The position numbers and the translations under genes are program-made. From contig CBDDJJ010000002.1 of assembly GCA_965229625.1 (NCBI GenBank), positions 1,736,001 to 1,800,000 of the forward strand: 64,000 nt of DNA. Reading direction: 5' to 3'. Below, piece by piece: positions 41,440 through 52,504 of this stretch. Below the pieces are notes generated by a model. That model made no database searches and had not been told where the DNA came from. It saw only the letters and a program-made list of their open reading frames with translations. Positions within the stretch are counted from its first letter, which is position 1; each line of letters opens with the position of its first letter. Source of the stretch: JANQIO01 sp965229625. GTDB lineage: Bacteria > Pseudomonadota > Gammaproteobacteria > Pseudomonadales > Halieaceae.

Positions 41440-42633
41440 ATGCACAGGATTTCCCAGCGACTGGCACTGCTCTGCGGAAGTCTCTGCCTGGCCCTGGCCC
41501 TGGTGCTGGTCCTGATCGGCAACCTCTCCAGCCGCTACATCCTTGAACAGCAGTCCCGCGCGCAGCTTGTCGCCCTGGCCACCGAGCTGGCCGCCCAGGT
41601 GGCGCCGGTGGTGGCGGTGGGCGACCTGGTGAGACTGGAGGCCACCCTGCGCAGCCTGCGCGAACGCCACGGCCTGCAGCAGCTCACGGTCAACGACCTG
41701 GACGATCGGCCACTGGGCCAGTCCGGCAGTGACCTCACCCCGGACAGCAGGTTTACCCGCGCCCAGGTGGTGATCGACGGCAATATTGCCGGCGAGCTGG
41801 AAATGGCCTCGGCCCCGGACCCGGCCCTGGAGGAACAGCGCGGCATGTCCTTCGGACTGCTGGTGCTGGGGATTCTCGGCAGCCTGTTCGCAGCGGCCCT
41901 GGCCGGGCGCTGGGGGCAGGATCACGCGGGGCGCATTAACGCGCTGCGCGAGCAACTGGGCGGGCCGAGCCCGGACGGCGCCGGTGATGAACTGGCCGCC
42001 CTGGAATCCGCGGTGGCCGCACTGCCGCTGGACCTGCTGCGGCCACCGGCGGACACCGGGCAGGAAGCCGGTGACTACCAGCAGGCGGGCCTGCTGTATG
42101 TCAGCCTGGCGAGCCTCGCCCGCTACGTGGAAACCCTGGATGAGCAGTCCCTGCTGGAGTACACCGAGTCACAGCGGGAACTGGTGGCTGCCGCGGCCGG
42201 CCTCTACGGTGGCAGCCTGTCCGTGGCCCGGGAGTTTGGCCTGCTGGTGGACTTTACCGGTGAACACGCGGCGGGCAGCCCGGCGTTCCGGGCCGTGGCC
42301 TGTGGCTGGCTGTTGTTGCAGGTAGCCGCCGATCTCGACCAGCGCCGCCGCCTGAGTTACAGCCTCGGACTGGCCTGCGGCCTGGGAGAAGCGGGGCCGG
42401 ACAGCCGGGATATTTACCCGGCGCTGTACAACCAGCACATCATCGATGACCTGGCGGCACGCCAGTCGACCGAGTCTGTGGTATTGAACGACGCCGTGCT
42501 GGCAGACGCTGACGTGGCGACGCGCTGCGAACTGGAAGAAGGCGGCCTGCGCGGCTTTGCGGAGCCCTACGGCGAGCTGCTGGAGCGGCAGCGGCTACTG
42601 TTACTCCAGCAACTGGTGGGCGGCCAGTCCTAG
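41440..42633 (+). CDS. Smp/AhpA (YtjB)-like membrane protein
   Basis: 397 residues from the ATG at 41440; the open frame upstream overlaps serB on the other strand and was discarded. The N-terminal membrane anchor CGSLCLALALVLVLIG is followed by a periplasmic segment, a second membrane helix (SFGLLVLGILGSLFAAALAG) and a cytoplasmic region with helical repeats. Position divergent from serB and the YILEQQSRAQLVALATELAAQ segment match the Smp (YtjB) family. Cellular role is poorly known. It ends in a four-base convergent overlap with parC. Confidence 0.75.
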   Translation: MHRISQRLALLCGSLCLALALVLVLIGNLSSRYILEQQSRAQLVALATELAAQVAPVVAVGDLVRLEATLRSLRERHGLQQLTVNDLDDRPLGQSGSDLTPDSRFTRAQVVIDGNIAGELEMASAPDPALEEQRGMSFGLLVLGILGSLFAAALAGRWGQDHAGRINALREQLGGPSPDGAGDELAALESAVAALPLDLLRPPADTGQEAGDYQQAGLLYVSLASLARYVETLDEQSLLEYTESQRELVAAAAGLYGGSLSVAREFGLLVDFTGEHAAGSPAFRAVACGWLLLQVAADLDQRRRLSYSLGLACGLGEAGPDSRDIYPALYNQHIIDDLAARQSTESVVLNDAVLADADVATRCELEEGGLRGFAEPYGELLERQRLLLLQQLVGGQS

Positions 42634-44888
42634 CCGGCAGTCTGCACTTCCATGCGGTCGACTTTCTGGTAACCCCGCGGCAGCTTGTTGCCGCGACGGC
42701 CGCGCTCACCCCGGTAGTGTTCCAGCTCTGAGAACTTCATGGCCTTGTGCTGCTTGCCGGCATGCACCACGAGCGAATCATTCTCCCTCAGCACCTGCAC
42801 CGCCACCACAAACTCCTCGCGGCTCTGGACCCTGGCGGAGGGGATGGAAATCAGCTTATTGCCCTTGCCGCGGGCCAGCTGCGGCAGGTCTTCCAGCGGG
42901 AAAATCAGCAGGCGGCCCTCGTTGCTGACAGCGGCGACGAAGGCCCCTTCCACAGCGTCCACTCTTGCCGGGTTCAGCACCCGGGCGCCCTTGGGCAGTG
43001 ACAGCACCGACTTGCCGGCGCGGTTCTTGGTCTGCATGTCTTCCAGCTTGCCGACAAAGCCGTAGCCGGCGTCGGAGGCCAGCAGGTACAACTGCCCTGC
43101 CTCACCGGACATGATGCCTTCGAAGGTGGCTCCGGAAGGCGGATTGATGCGACCGGTCACCGGCTCTCCCTGGCCCCGGGCCGAAGGCAGGTTATGGGAG
43201 GTGGCGGTGTAGGCGCGCCCGGTGGAGTCGAGGATGACCGTGGGCTGGTTGGTGCGGCAAGCCACCGACATCTTGTAGGCGTCGCCGGACTTGTAGCTGA
43301 GGGTGGCGGGATCCACCTCGTGGCCCTTGGCGGCGCGAATCCAGCCCTTCTCCGACATGACCACCGTGATGGGGTCGTTGGTCATCAGCTCCAGCTCGCT
43401 GAAGGCACGCGCCTCTTCACGCTCGGCCAGCACCGAGCGGCGCTCGTCGCCAAACTTCTCGGCGGTGGCCGCCAGCTCTTTCTTGATCAGGGTTTTCAGG
43501 CGCGCCTCGGAACCCAGTACCTTCTGCAACTCGTCGCGCTCGGCGCTGAGCTCGTCCTGCTCGCCGCGAATCTTCATCTCCTCGAGTTTGGCGAGGTGGC
43601 GCAGTTTCAACTCGAGGATGGCCTCGGCCTGTTCGTCCGAAAGCCCAAAGCGTTTCATCAGGACCGGCTTGGGCTTGTCCTCGGTGCGGATGATCTGGAT
43701 CACCTCGTCGATGTTGAGGAAGGCGACCAGGTAACCCTCGAGGATGTGCAGGCGCTTCAACACCTTGTCGAGGCGGAACTCCAGGCGCCGACGTACCGTC
43801 TCGGTGCGGAACCTGAGCCACTCCTTGAGCATGGGCACCAGGCCCTTGACCCCGGGGCGGCCGTCGATGCCGATCACATTGAGGTTGACCCGGTAGCTAC
43901 GCTCCAGGTCGGTGGTGGCAAACAGGTGGCTCATCAGCGCGTCGCGGTCAACGCGGTTGGAGCGCGGCACAATCACCAGCCGGGTCGGGTTCTCGTGGTC
44001 CGACTCGTCTCGCAGGTCGGCCACCATGGGCAGCTTCTTGGCCTGCATCTGCTGGGCAATCTGTTCCAGCACCCGGGAGCCGGAGGCCTGGTAGGGCAAC
44101 GCGTTGACGACGATCTCGCCGGACTCCACTTCCCAGGTGGCGCGCATGCGCAGGGCGCCGCGGCCGGTCTCGTACATGGCGAGGATGTCTTCCCGCGGGG
44201 TGATGATTTCCGCCTCGGTGGGAAAGTCGGGCGCCTGCAGCAGCTCACACAGCTCCGCCACGGTCGACTTCGGCTTCTCCAGCAGGCGGATGGTGGCGGA
44301 TACCACCTCGCGCAGGTTGTGCGGTGGAATGTCGGTGGCCATGCCCACGGCGATGCCCGTAGTACCGTTCAACAGCACGTTGGGTACCTGGGCCGGCAGC
44401 ACGGCGGGCTCGTCGAGCGTGCCGTCGAAGTTGGGAATCCAGTCCACCGTGCCCTGGCCCAGTTCCGACAGCAGCACCTCCGCGTAAGGCGCCAGCCGCG
44501 ACTCGGTGTAGCGCATGGCGGCAAAAGACTTGGGATCGTCCGGCGAGCCCCAGTTACCCTGGCCGTCCACCAGCGGATAGCGGTAGCTGAAGGACTGGGC
44601 CATCAACACCATCGCCTCGTAAGCGGCGCTGTCGCCATGGGGGTGGAACTTGCCGATCACGTCGCCCACGGTGCGGGCCGACTTCTTGTACTTGGCGCTG
44701 TTCTTGAGGCCCAGCTCGCTCATCGCGTAAACGATGCGTCGCTGGACCGGTTTCAGGCCGTCGCCCAGGTGCGGGAGCGCGCGGTCGAGAATGACGTACA
44801 TGGAATAATCCAGGTAGGCTTTCTCAGCATAGGTCTTGAGCGATACCTGTTCGGTACCGTCCTCGTCGATGATTACGCTATCAGACAT
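42630..44888 (-). CDS. parC: DNA topoisomerase IV subunit A
   Basis: 752 residues. Breakage-reunion domain with LDYSMYVILDRALPHLGDGLKPVQRRI, the quinolone-determining HPHGDSAAYEAMV (Ser and Glu at the two positions where resistance changes occur, so the sensitive form) and the catalytic Tyr in AAMRYTESRLAPYAE. The coiled-coil gate and a C-terminal beta-pinwheel follow. Length is that of ParC rather than GyrA. It decatenates daughter chromosomes with ParE, which is not in the window. It appears monocistronic. Confidence 0.97.
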   Translation of the reverse strand: MSDSVIIDEDGTEQVSLKTYAEKAYLDYSMYVILDRALPHLGDGLKPVQRRIVYAMSELGLKNSAKYKKSARTVGDVIGKFHPHGDSAAYEAMVLMAQSFSYRYPLVDGQGNWGSPDDPKSFAAMRYTESRLAPYAEVLLSELGQGTVDWIPNFDGTLDEPAVLPAQVPNVLLNGTTGIAVGMATDIPPHNLREVVSATIRLLEKPKSTVAELCELLQAPDFPTEAEIITPREDILAMYETGRGALRMRATWEVESGEIVVNALPYQASGSRVLEQIAQQMQAKKLPMVADLRDESDHENPTRLVIVPRSNRVDRDALMSHLFATTDLERSYRVNLNVIGIDGRPGVKGLVPMLKEWLRFRTETVRRRLEFRLDKVLKRLHILEGYLVAFLNIDEVIQIIRTEDKPKPVLMKRFGLSDEQAEAILELKLRHLAKLEEMKIRGEQDELSAERDELQKVLGSEARLKTLIKKELAATAEKFGDERRSVLAEREEARAFSELELMTNDPITVVMSEKGWIRAAKGHEVDPATLSYKSGDAYKMSVACRTNQPTVILDSTGRAYTATSHNLPSARGQGEPVTGRINPPSGATFEGIMSGEAGQLYLLASDAGYGFVGKLEDMQTKNRAGKSVLSLPKGARVLNPARVDAVEGAFVAAVSNEGRLLIFPLEDLPQLARGKGNKLISIPSARVQSREEFVVAVQVLRENDSLVVHAGKQHKAMKFSELEHYRGERGRRGNKLPRGYQKVDRMEVQTAG

Positions 44889-44944
44889 GTAAGAACTCGG
44901 TTTTGATCACTGCCGCGGCTGTAGCTGTGACAGCGCGCGAGTCG

Positions 44945-44962
44945 GGAGCCCGGGAGGGCTCC
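44945..44962. repeat. Small hairpin GGAGCCC-GGGA-GGGCTCC
   Basis: Perfect 7-bp stem between the cyclic-nucleotide-binding gene and parC, 17 bases past the stop of the former on the minus strand. No T-run follows, so a weak terminator or attenuator at best. Confidence 0.35.
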
Positions 44963-44978
44963 GCTGGTTTACGTTTGC

Positions 44979-45788
44979 TTAGTTGACGTAACTGCCACGC
45001 AGCCCGACCAGCTGCTCATTCAGGTTGACGATGGAATTCGCCATATCGATCAGCAGCGTGTGAATGGTCGTGGGGTTGCTCTTGATCAGGTCGGCGAACT
45101 GATCCTTGGGGACCTTCACCACGGAGCAGCGCGTCTTCGCCATCACCGTGGCGGTGCGATCGGCGTTGGTCAGCACGGCCATCGCGCCGAAGATCTCACC
45201 CTCTTCGATACCGCCCACGGTCACGCCATCCACCACCACCTCGGCGGAACCCTCGGTGAGGTTGAACACATAGTCGGCGCGGTCGCCCTGGCGAATGATC
45301 ACATCACCCGGGTTGTAGATTTCGAAGCCCGGGGTGGCGTGGGTGTCGTCGTCAGTCAGCGAGGCGGTCAGCCGCAGCTGCATGCCGGACTGGGTAATCA
45401 TCAGCCGCGTCCACAGCTTGCTGGCGGCGGGGTCGGCGATAACGCGACGCATGAACTCCACCCCGGGGAAGCCGGCCAGGGTAGCGCCATTCTCGCTGGC
45501 GTAGCTCACGGACACATCGTGGTCGGCGCCACCGGCCACGTCCGGCAACAGCAGGTCGCCGTCATCCAGCAGGTAGACGGTACGGTCCCGGTAGCGGGCG
45601 CTCAGTGAGCCGCTTTCGATGTAGTAGATCTTGTCCGCCTCCAGGCCGCGCAACAGTGCATTGTCAGTGGCCTCGATTTCCAGCGGTATGGAGGGTATAT
45701 CAACCGTTTCCAGCAGCGCCTTCACCAGCTTCTTGCTCTGCTGGTTGAGAACGAAAAAATCCTGGGCAAGTTCAGCGTTAGCTAACAT
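44979..45788 (-). CDS. Cyclic-nucleotide-binding (CRP-like effector) domain protein
   Basis: 269 residues with two cNMP-binding-type beta barrels. The first, about 30-110, is divergent (KIYYIESGSLSARYRDRTVYLLDDGDLLLPD). The second, about 150-245, is clear: YNPGDVIIRQGDRADYVFNLTEGSAEVV then GGIEEGEIFGAMAVLTNADRTATVMAKT. The usual cyclic-nucleotide-contact Arg position reads ...NADRTAT. No DNA-binding or enzymatic domain is attached, so it is likely a signalling adaptor. It sits upstream of parC on the same strand, 90 bases apart. Confidence 0.85.
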   Translation of the reverse strand: MLANAELAQDFFVLNQQSKKLVKALLETVDIPSIPLEIEATDNALLRGLEADKIYYIESGSLSARYRDRTVYLLDDGDLLLPDVAGGADHDVSVSYASENGATLAGFPGVEFMRRVIADPAASKLWTRLMITQSGMQLRLTASLTDDDTHATPGFEIYNPGDVIIRQGDRADYVFNLTEGSAEVVVDGVTVGGIEEGEIFGAMAVLTNADRTATVMAKTRCSVVKVPKDQFADLIKSNPTTIHTLLIDMANSIVNLNEQLVGLRGSYVN

Positions 45789-45980
45789 CGGGTAATGTTC
45801 CCTGCTCGGTCTGTTTGCGGCTTCTTCTCCGGACGCACATTCCAGTTCCCGGGAACGGAAACGTGCAGGTCCGAATGACTCTGTTCCGGCCGTTTACCGC
45901 GGGAATTCTTGTAGTTTTACGGCTATCTCCACGGTGTTAGCCGGTATAGTAGCACTATTCACGCAGCGGAAAATGCGAAA

Positions 45981-46445
45981 TTGCACACAGTGCCCTGTAG
46001 CTGGCAAAGCGCCGTTTTTGACCAACTTTCAGCCCCGGAACTCTACGCCATCCTGCGCCTGCGGCAGCAGGTTTTCGTAATCGAACAGGACTGCCTGTAC
46101 TCGGACCTCGATGACCTCGACCAGCAGGCCATACACCTCTGCGCCTGGCAGGGTGACAGCCTGCAGGGCTACCTGCGTGCGCTGCCGCCAGGGGTCAGCT
46201 ACCCGGAATCTTCACTGGGCCGCATCGTGGTATCGCCCACCGCCCGCGGCCAGGACCTGGGCCGGGAGCTGGTGCGGCGCGGGATTGAACTGGCCGTTGC
46301 CCGCTGGCCGCAGACCGACATCTGTATCAGCGCCCAGGCCCACCTGGAGCGCTTCTACCAGTCGATGAATTTTGAAACCGTGTCGGACGTCTATGACGAG
46401 GACGGCATCCCCCACATCAAGATGCGCTGGCGGGCTGACGCGTAG
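45981..46445 (+). CDS. elaA: ElaA-type GNAT N-acetyltransferase
   Basis: 154 residues from a TTG; a GTG three codons later is an alternative. The ElaA pattern is LYAILRLRQQVFVIEQDCLYSDLDDLD near the N-terminus, then the acetyl-CoA site GRIVVSPTARGQDLGRELVRRGI and the C-terminal HLERFYQSMNFETVSDVYDEDGIPHIKM. It transfers acetyl groups; substrate unknown. Convergent with dtd, three bases from its stop. Confidence 0.92.
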   Translation: MHTVPCSWQSAVFDQLSAPELYAILRLRQQVFVIEQDCLYSDLDDLDQQAIHLCAWQGDSLQGYLRALPPGVSYPESSLGRIVVSPTARGQDLGRELVRRGIELAVARWPQTDICISAQAHLERFYQSMNFETVSDVYDEDGIPHIKMRWRADA

Positions 46446-46448
46446 CGG

Positions 46449-46889
46449 CTAATCTACTTCCAGCAAGAAGGTGACCGGCCCGTCGTTGACCAGGCTGACT
46501 TGCATGTCCGCACCAAAGCGGCCAGTGGCTACCTGCGGATGGCAGCTTTCGAGATAGGCCAGTAGTTCAGCAAACAGGGCTTCGGCCTCGGCGGGCGGCA
46601 ACGCCGAGGAAAAGCTGGGGCGCAGCCCCTTGCGGGTATCGGCTGACAGCGTGAACTGCGACACCAGCAGCACGCCACCACCGCTGTCGGCAACGCTGCG
46701 ATTCATGCGGCCTTCGTCATCGCTGAATACCCGGTAGGCCAGCAGCTTGTCGATCAACTTCTCGCCGTTGGCCATGGAGTCGCCCTTGTCCAGGCCCAGC
46801 AATACCAGTAGCCCGGGGCCGATCTCACCGACGCATTCCCCCGCCACGTCCACCCGGGCCGAGCGGACGCGCTGCAACAGTGCCTTCAC
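46449..46889 (-). CDS. dtd: D-aminoacyl-tRNA deacylase
   Basis: 146 residues from GTG 46889 (MKALLQRVRSARVDVAGE), which overlaps the pip stop as GTGA and gives the standard family length. Diagnostic motifs: LLVSQFTLSADTRKG (the SQxT site) and the C-terminal VSLVNDGPVTF with the GP cis-peptide. It removes D-amino acids and glycine mischarged on tRNA. Coupled to pip, an arrangement seen in pseudomonads. Confidence 0.96.
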   Translation of the reverse strand: MKALLQRVRSARVDVAGECVGEIGPGLLVLLGLDKGDSMANGEKLIDKLLAYRVFSDDEGRMNRSVADSGGGVLLVSQFTLSADTRKGLRPSFSSALPPAEAEALFAELLAYLESCHPQVATGRFGADMQVSLVNDGPVTFLLEVD

Positions 46890-47854
46890 GCGGGAGTTGG
46901 TCCGGGACGGAAACGCTGGGCCATGCGCCGGGTGGCACGCACCAGGGCATCGGTAATGCCGGGTTCCGAAGCCACGTGGCCGGCATCGCGGATGATATGC
47001 AGCTCGGACTCGGGCCAGGCCTGGTGCAGGGCGAAGGCATTGTCCAGCGGGCACACGGCGTCATAGCGGCCGTGCACGATGACGCCCGGGATGCCTGCCA
47101 GCAACCCGGCGTCCTCGATGATCTGGTTTTCGCGAATGAAGCAGTCGTTCACGAAAAAGTGCGCCTCGATGCGCGCCAGGGCCAGGGCCACATGGGGGTC
47201 GACCAGGTGCTCGTAGACCTCGAGGTTGGGCCGCAGGGTAGCGCAGTGCGCTTCCCAGCCGGACCAGGCCTTGGCGGCGGCCATGCGCGCCAGTTCGTTG
47301 TCGCCGGTCAGCCGCTGGTAGTAGGCGGACACCAGGTCATCGCGATCAGCGGCGGGGATGGGCCGCAGGTAATCTTCCCAGTAGTCGGGAAACAGGCGGC
47401 TGGCGCCTTCCTGGTAGAGCCACTGGACGTCCCGGTGGCGGGCCAGGAAGATGCCGCGCAGGATCATACCGATCACCCGCTCCGCATGCTGCTGGGCATA
47501 CAACAGCGCCAGGGTCGAGCCCCAGGAGCCGCCAAACAGCAGCCAGCGGTCCACCCCCAGGTGTTCGCGGATGGCTTCCATATCGGCCACCAGCGCAGTA
47601 CTGGTGTTTTCGTTGAGCCCGGCGTGGGGCGTGGAACGGCCAGCGCCGCGCTGGTCGAAGAGAATGATGCGATAGGCTTCGGGGTCGAAAAAGCAGCGGT
47701 TCTTGGGATCGCAGCCCGCTCCCGGACCGCCGTGGATAAACACCACGGGCAGCCCTTCCGGGTCGCCGCTTTCCTCGACGTATAGCGTGTGGCCGTCACC
47801 CACCTCGAGGCGGTGGGTGGCATAGGGTTTGATTTCCGGGTAGAGCTGTAACAT
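46886..47854 (-). CDS. pip: Proline iminopeptidase
   Basis: 322 residues. Alpha/beta hydrolase of the S33 family with the oxyanion motif FIHGGPGAGCDP, FDQRGAGRSTPHA, the nucleophile elbow FGGSWGSTLAL (Ser about 110), the acid in VHGRYDAVCPL and the His in IRDAGHVASEP. It cleaves N-terminal proline from peptides. Overlaps dtd by GTGA downstream. Confidence 0.95.
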   Translation of the reverse strand: MLQLYPEIKPYATHRLEVGDGHTLYVEESGDPEGLPVVFIHGGPGAGCDPKNRCFFDPEAYRIILFDQRGAGRSTPHAGLNENTSTALVADMEAIREHLGVDRWLLFGGSWGSTLALLYAQQHAERVIGMILRGIFLARHRDVQWLYQEGASRLFPDYWEDYLRPIPAADRDDLVSAYYQRLTGDNELARMAAAKAWSGWEAHCATLRPNLEVYEHLVDPHVALALARIEAHFFVNDCFIRENQIIEDAGLLAGIPGVIVHGRYDAVCPLDNAFALHQAWPESELHIIRDAGHVASEPGITDALVRATRRMAQRFRPGPTPA

Positions 47855-47893
47855 GCCCCCCAGTATAGGCCAGGGGAACGGCGGGAAGCTTGC

Positions 47894-49705
<1,812 letters not shown>

Positions 49706-49887
49706 TTGGGGCTCACCTGCGGAGACAGCGGCGGGCGGAATTCACTCCTCGGTGTAGGTCCGCCTGCTCAAAAAGCGCGCGATTATACCCGTCGTAGATG
49801 AGGCTGGATAGCGCGCCGGCGATTCGGTGACCAATCGCAGCCGGCGCCTTGACAAAGCGGCTCAGGGAGCCGATAACTGCTATGGCA

Positions 49888-49945
49888 TGCACCCAATGGG
49901 CGCATGTTGCACCAAAGTAGCGCATTTGTGCTTAATTTTGGTGCA
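49888..49945 (+). promoter_or_regulatory. Three NtrC-type enhancer sites upstream of glnA
   Basis: 17-bp sites resembling TGCACCA-N3-TGGTGCA at 49888-49904 (TGCACCCAATGGGCGCA), 49908-49924 (TGCACCAAAGTAGCGCA) and 49929-49945 (TGCTTAATTTTGGTGCA). They are spaced 20-21 bases apart, i.e. two helical turns, and lie about 100-155 bases before the predicted start. The arrangement fits cooperative binding of phosphorylated NtrC. Confidence 0.8.
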
Positions 49946-50017
49946 TTCGCAGTGTGCCGGGCGCTTCCCCGGCCCAACAATTGCACTGATTACAGGAACT
50001 TAGCGCCCGCGCTGGCA

Positions 50018-50033
50018 TGGCACGGCTCTTGCT
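50018..50033 (+). promoter_or_regulatory. Sigma-54 promoter of glnA
   Basis: TGGCACGGCTCTTGCT matches the -24/-12 consensus TGGCACG-N4-TTGCW, with GG and GC twelve bases apart. Expected start about 50044, giving a leader of about 120 bases before the glnA ATG. Confidence 0.85.
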
Positions 50034-50162
50034 ATCAAGGTCTGCAGAGATCATCGCATGAGTCGACGCGACGCCCGGCTGGCTTTATCGGCAGCTCCCT
50101 CGCGAAAGAATTTTCACGCTGGCTCTACCAAAAGAATACATCCCGTTGATGGAGGAACACTG

Positions 50163-51569
50163 ATGTCAGAGAAGACTCTGAGTCTGATTAAAGAGAACGA
50201 AGCCCGCTGGGTCGACCTGCGCTTCACGGACACCAAGGGCAAGGAGCAGCATGTCTCCATCCCCTCGGAGGTGGTCGACGAAGACTTTTTCGAGGGGGGC
50301 AAGATGTTCGACGGCTCCTCCATTGCCGGCTGGAAGGGAATCAACGAGTCCGACATGATCCTGATGCCAGATGACGGCACCAGCGTACTGGACCCGTTTA
50401 CCGACGAGCCCACCGTCATCCTGCGCTGCGACATCGTTGAGCCCAGCACCATGCAGGGCTACAACCGCGACCCGCGCTCCGTGGCCAAGCGCGCCGAGGA
50501 GTACCTCAAGTCCACTGGCCTCGGCGACACCGCCTTCTTCGGCAACGAGCCCGAGTTCTTCATCTTCGACGACGTGAAGTGGCACGCCGATATGAGCGGC
50601 GCCGGCTACGCGATCTCTTCCGAGGAAGCGGCATGGGCCTCCAGCCACAGTTTCGAAGACGGCAACATCGGCCACCGCCCGGGCGTGAAGGGCGGCTACT
50701 TCCCGGTACCGCCGGTGGATTCCCTGCACGACATTCGCGCTGCGATGTGTGCGGCCATGGAGCAGATGGGCCTGCCGGTGGAAGTACACCACCACGAGGT
50801 GGGCACCGCCGGCCAGTGCGAGATCGGCATCAAGTTCGACACCCTGGTCGCCAAGGCGGATGCCACGCAGATTCTCAAGTACTGCGTACACAATGTGGCC
50901 CACGCCTACGGCAAGACCGCGACCTTTATGCCCAAGCCGCTGGTCGGTGACAACGGTAGCGGTATGCACGTGCACCAGTCATTCGCCAAGGGCGGCGAGA
51001 ACATGTTTGCCGGTGACGAGTACGCGGGACTGTCGGAATTGGCGCTGTTCTATATCGGCGGCATCATCAAGCACGCCCGTGCCATCAACGCCTTTACCAA
51101 CGCCTCAACCAACAGCTACAAGCGCCTGGTTCCGGGCTTCGAAGCGCCGGTAATGCTGGCTTACTCAGCTCGCAACCGCTCCGCGTCTATTCGTATCCCC
51201 TACGAGCCGAGCCCCAAGGGCAAGCGCATCGAGGTTCGCTTCCCGGACCCGACCGCCAACCCCTACCTGGGCTTCGCCGCCATGCTGATGGCCGGTATCG
51301 ACGGCATCCAGAACAAGATCCACCCGGGCGACCCGGCCGACAAGGATCTGTACGACCTGCCGCCGGAAGAAGGCAAGGCGATCCCGACCGTGGCCTCCAG
51401 CCTGAGCATGGCGCTGGAAGCACTGGACGCGGACCGCGGCTTCCTGACCGCCGGCGGTGTGTTCGACGACGACATGATCGATGGCTATATCGACCTCAAG
51501 TCGGAAGAAGTCGAAACCCTGGACATGACGACTCACCCCGTCGAGTTCGACATGTACTACTCAGTCTAG
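50163..51569 (+). CDS. glnA: Glutamine synthetase type I
   Basis: 468 residues from the ATG at 50163, behind gatggaggaacactg. Signatures: MFDGSSIAGWKGINESDM, FGNEPEFFIFDDVKW, HHHEVGTAGQCEIG, the ATP-binding KPLVGDNGSGMHVHQS and the adenylylation-loop Tyr in KDLYDLPPEE. It makes glutamine from glutamate, ammonia and ATP, as a dodecamer. The Tyr site indicates control by GlnE adenylylation. Transcription is expected from the sigma-54 promoter with NtrC enhancer sites. A strong terminator follows. Confidence 0.98.
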   Translation: MSEKTLSLIKENEARWVDLRFTDTKGKEQHVSIPSEVVDEDFFEGGKMFDGSSIAGWKGINESDMILMPDDGTSVLDPFTDEPTVILRCDIVEPSTMQGYNRDPRSVAKRAEEYLKSTGLGDTAFFGNEPEFFIFDDVKWHADMSGAGYAISSEEAAWASSHSFEDGNIGHRPGVKGGYFPVPPVDSLHDIRAAMCAAMEQMGLPVEVHHHEVGTAGQCEIGIKFDTLVAKADATQILKYCVHNVAHAYGKTATFMPKPLVGDNGSGMHVHQSFAKGGENMFAGDEYAGLSELALFYIGGIIKHARAINAFTNASTNSYKRLVPGFEAPVMLAYSARNRSASIRIPYEPSPKGKRIEVRFPDPTANPYLGFAAMLMAGIDGIQNKIHPGDPADKDLYDLPPEEGKAIPTVASSLSMALEALDADRGFLTAGGVFDDDMIDGYIDLKSEEVETLDMTTHPVEFDMYYSV

Positions 51570-51639
51570 CCAAGGGACCCCGTCGAGGGGCCGCTCGCTC
51601 CTGTCTTACTGTTTGAGACGGCAGCGCGCCTACCCTGCA

Positions 51640-51666
51640 AAGCCCGCCAATGGCGGGCTTTTTTTT
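51640..51666 (+). terminator. Rho-independent terminator after glnA
   Basis: Stem AAGCCCGCC / GGCGGGCTT with loop AAT, followed by an uninterrupted run of T. It separates glnA from the DUF4124 gene. Confidence 0.9.
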
Positions 51667-51783
51667 GGCCTCCATTTACTGCTGACTCTGAACGAAAAGC
51701 GCAGAAAACCCTCAAAACAGTGCGTTTGCCGGTATCCGGCGCTTGCGGTACTTTAGGGAGACACTGGTAGTGAGGCCACGGTC

Positions 51784-52332
51784 TTGAAGCACTTGTTGTT
51801 GCTGTTTTTTTGCACCCTGCTGGGAATGACGGCGTCTGCCCAGGTGTATCGGGTGGTAGACGAGGACGGCAACGTGACCTACACGGACCAGCCGCCGGCC
51901 GATGCCGAGCCGGTGGACATCCGTGAGCCCAATATATCTGCGCCTCCCAGCGCTGAGGCCTTCCCGGCGCCACCACCGGAGCAGATCAGCGACGAGGGCG
52001 CCAGCAGTGGTTACAAGGTAGCCATTACCGCTCCCGCCAACGAAACCATTATTCCCCGCGGGCCGGGCAATTTCTCCGTCAGTGCCAGCGTGACGCCGGC
52101 CCTGGGCCGCGATCACATGCTGCAACTGCTGCTGGACGGCGAGCCGCGACAGGAACCGCAGACCGGTACCAGCTGGGCGCTGACCAACGTGTTCCGTGGC
52201 GAACACAATCTCACCGTTGCCGTGGTGGACAAGGAGGGCAAGCGCCTGTCGACCTCCGCGCCCGTGAAAGTGTTCGTATTCCGCCCTTCAAGCAATTTCA
52301 AGAACAACCGCCCCCGCCCCCAACCTCGCTAG
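51784..52332 (+). CDS. DUF4124 domain secreted protein
   Basis: 182 residues from a TTG with signal peptide LLLLFFCTLLGMTASA. The DUF4124 segment QVYRVVDEDGNVTYTDQPP follows at once, then a Pro/Ala linker and an immunoglobulin-like or FN3-type domain (VAITAPANETIIPRGPGNFSVSASV ... FRGEHNLTVAVVDKEG). A homologue sits between glnA and ntrB in pseudomonads. Function unknown; cell-envelope location inferred. Confidence 0.85.
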   Translation: MKHLLLLFFCTLLGMTASAQVYRVVDEDGNVTYTDQPPADAEPVDIREPNISAPPSAEAFPAPPPEQISDEGASSGYKVAITAPANETIIPRGPGNFSVSASVTPALGRDHMLQLLLDGEPRQEPQTGTSWALTNVFRGEHNLTVAVVDKEGKRLSTSAPVKVFVFRPSSNFKNNRPRPQPR

Positions 52333-52397
52333 CCCTGATCCAGCGGCACGCGGCGCCCGGCCCGGCAAATCTTCACTGGACCTGCGCCCATGGCTGA

Positions 52398-52414
52398 TGC
52401 ACCATGATGGTGCA
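52398..52414 (+). promoter_or_regulatory. NtrC-type site upstream of ntrB, perfect palindrome
   Basis: TGCACCA-TGA-TGGTGCA, an exact 7-bp-arm match to the NtrC operator, 65 bases past the DUF4124 stop and about 220 bases before the ntrB start. Probably autoregulation of ntrBC. Confidence 0.75.
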
Positions 52415-52504
52415 CAAATTGGCGACCGTTTCGCTCTTCCGGCGTAACCACTGCCTGAAAATTGCGCACTGTTTGATTAGTTAGCACCCACTATCAGTGA
52501 GTTA

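Noticed and set aside
43194..44906. Long plus-strand frame opposite parC (about 570 codons)
   Set aside because: It is a shadow of parC in high-GC DNA; it is Gly/His/Leu-rich with no domain and lies wholly within a certain gene.
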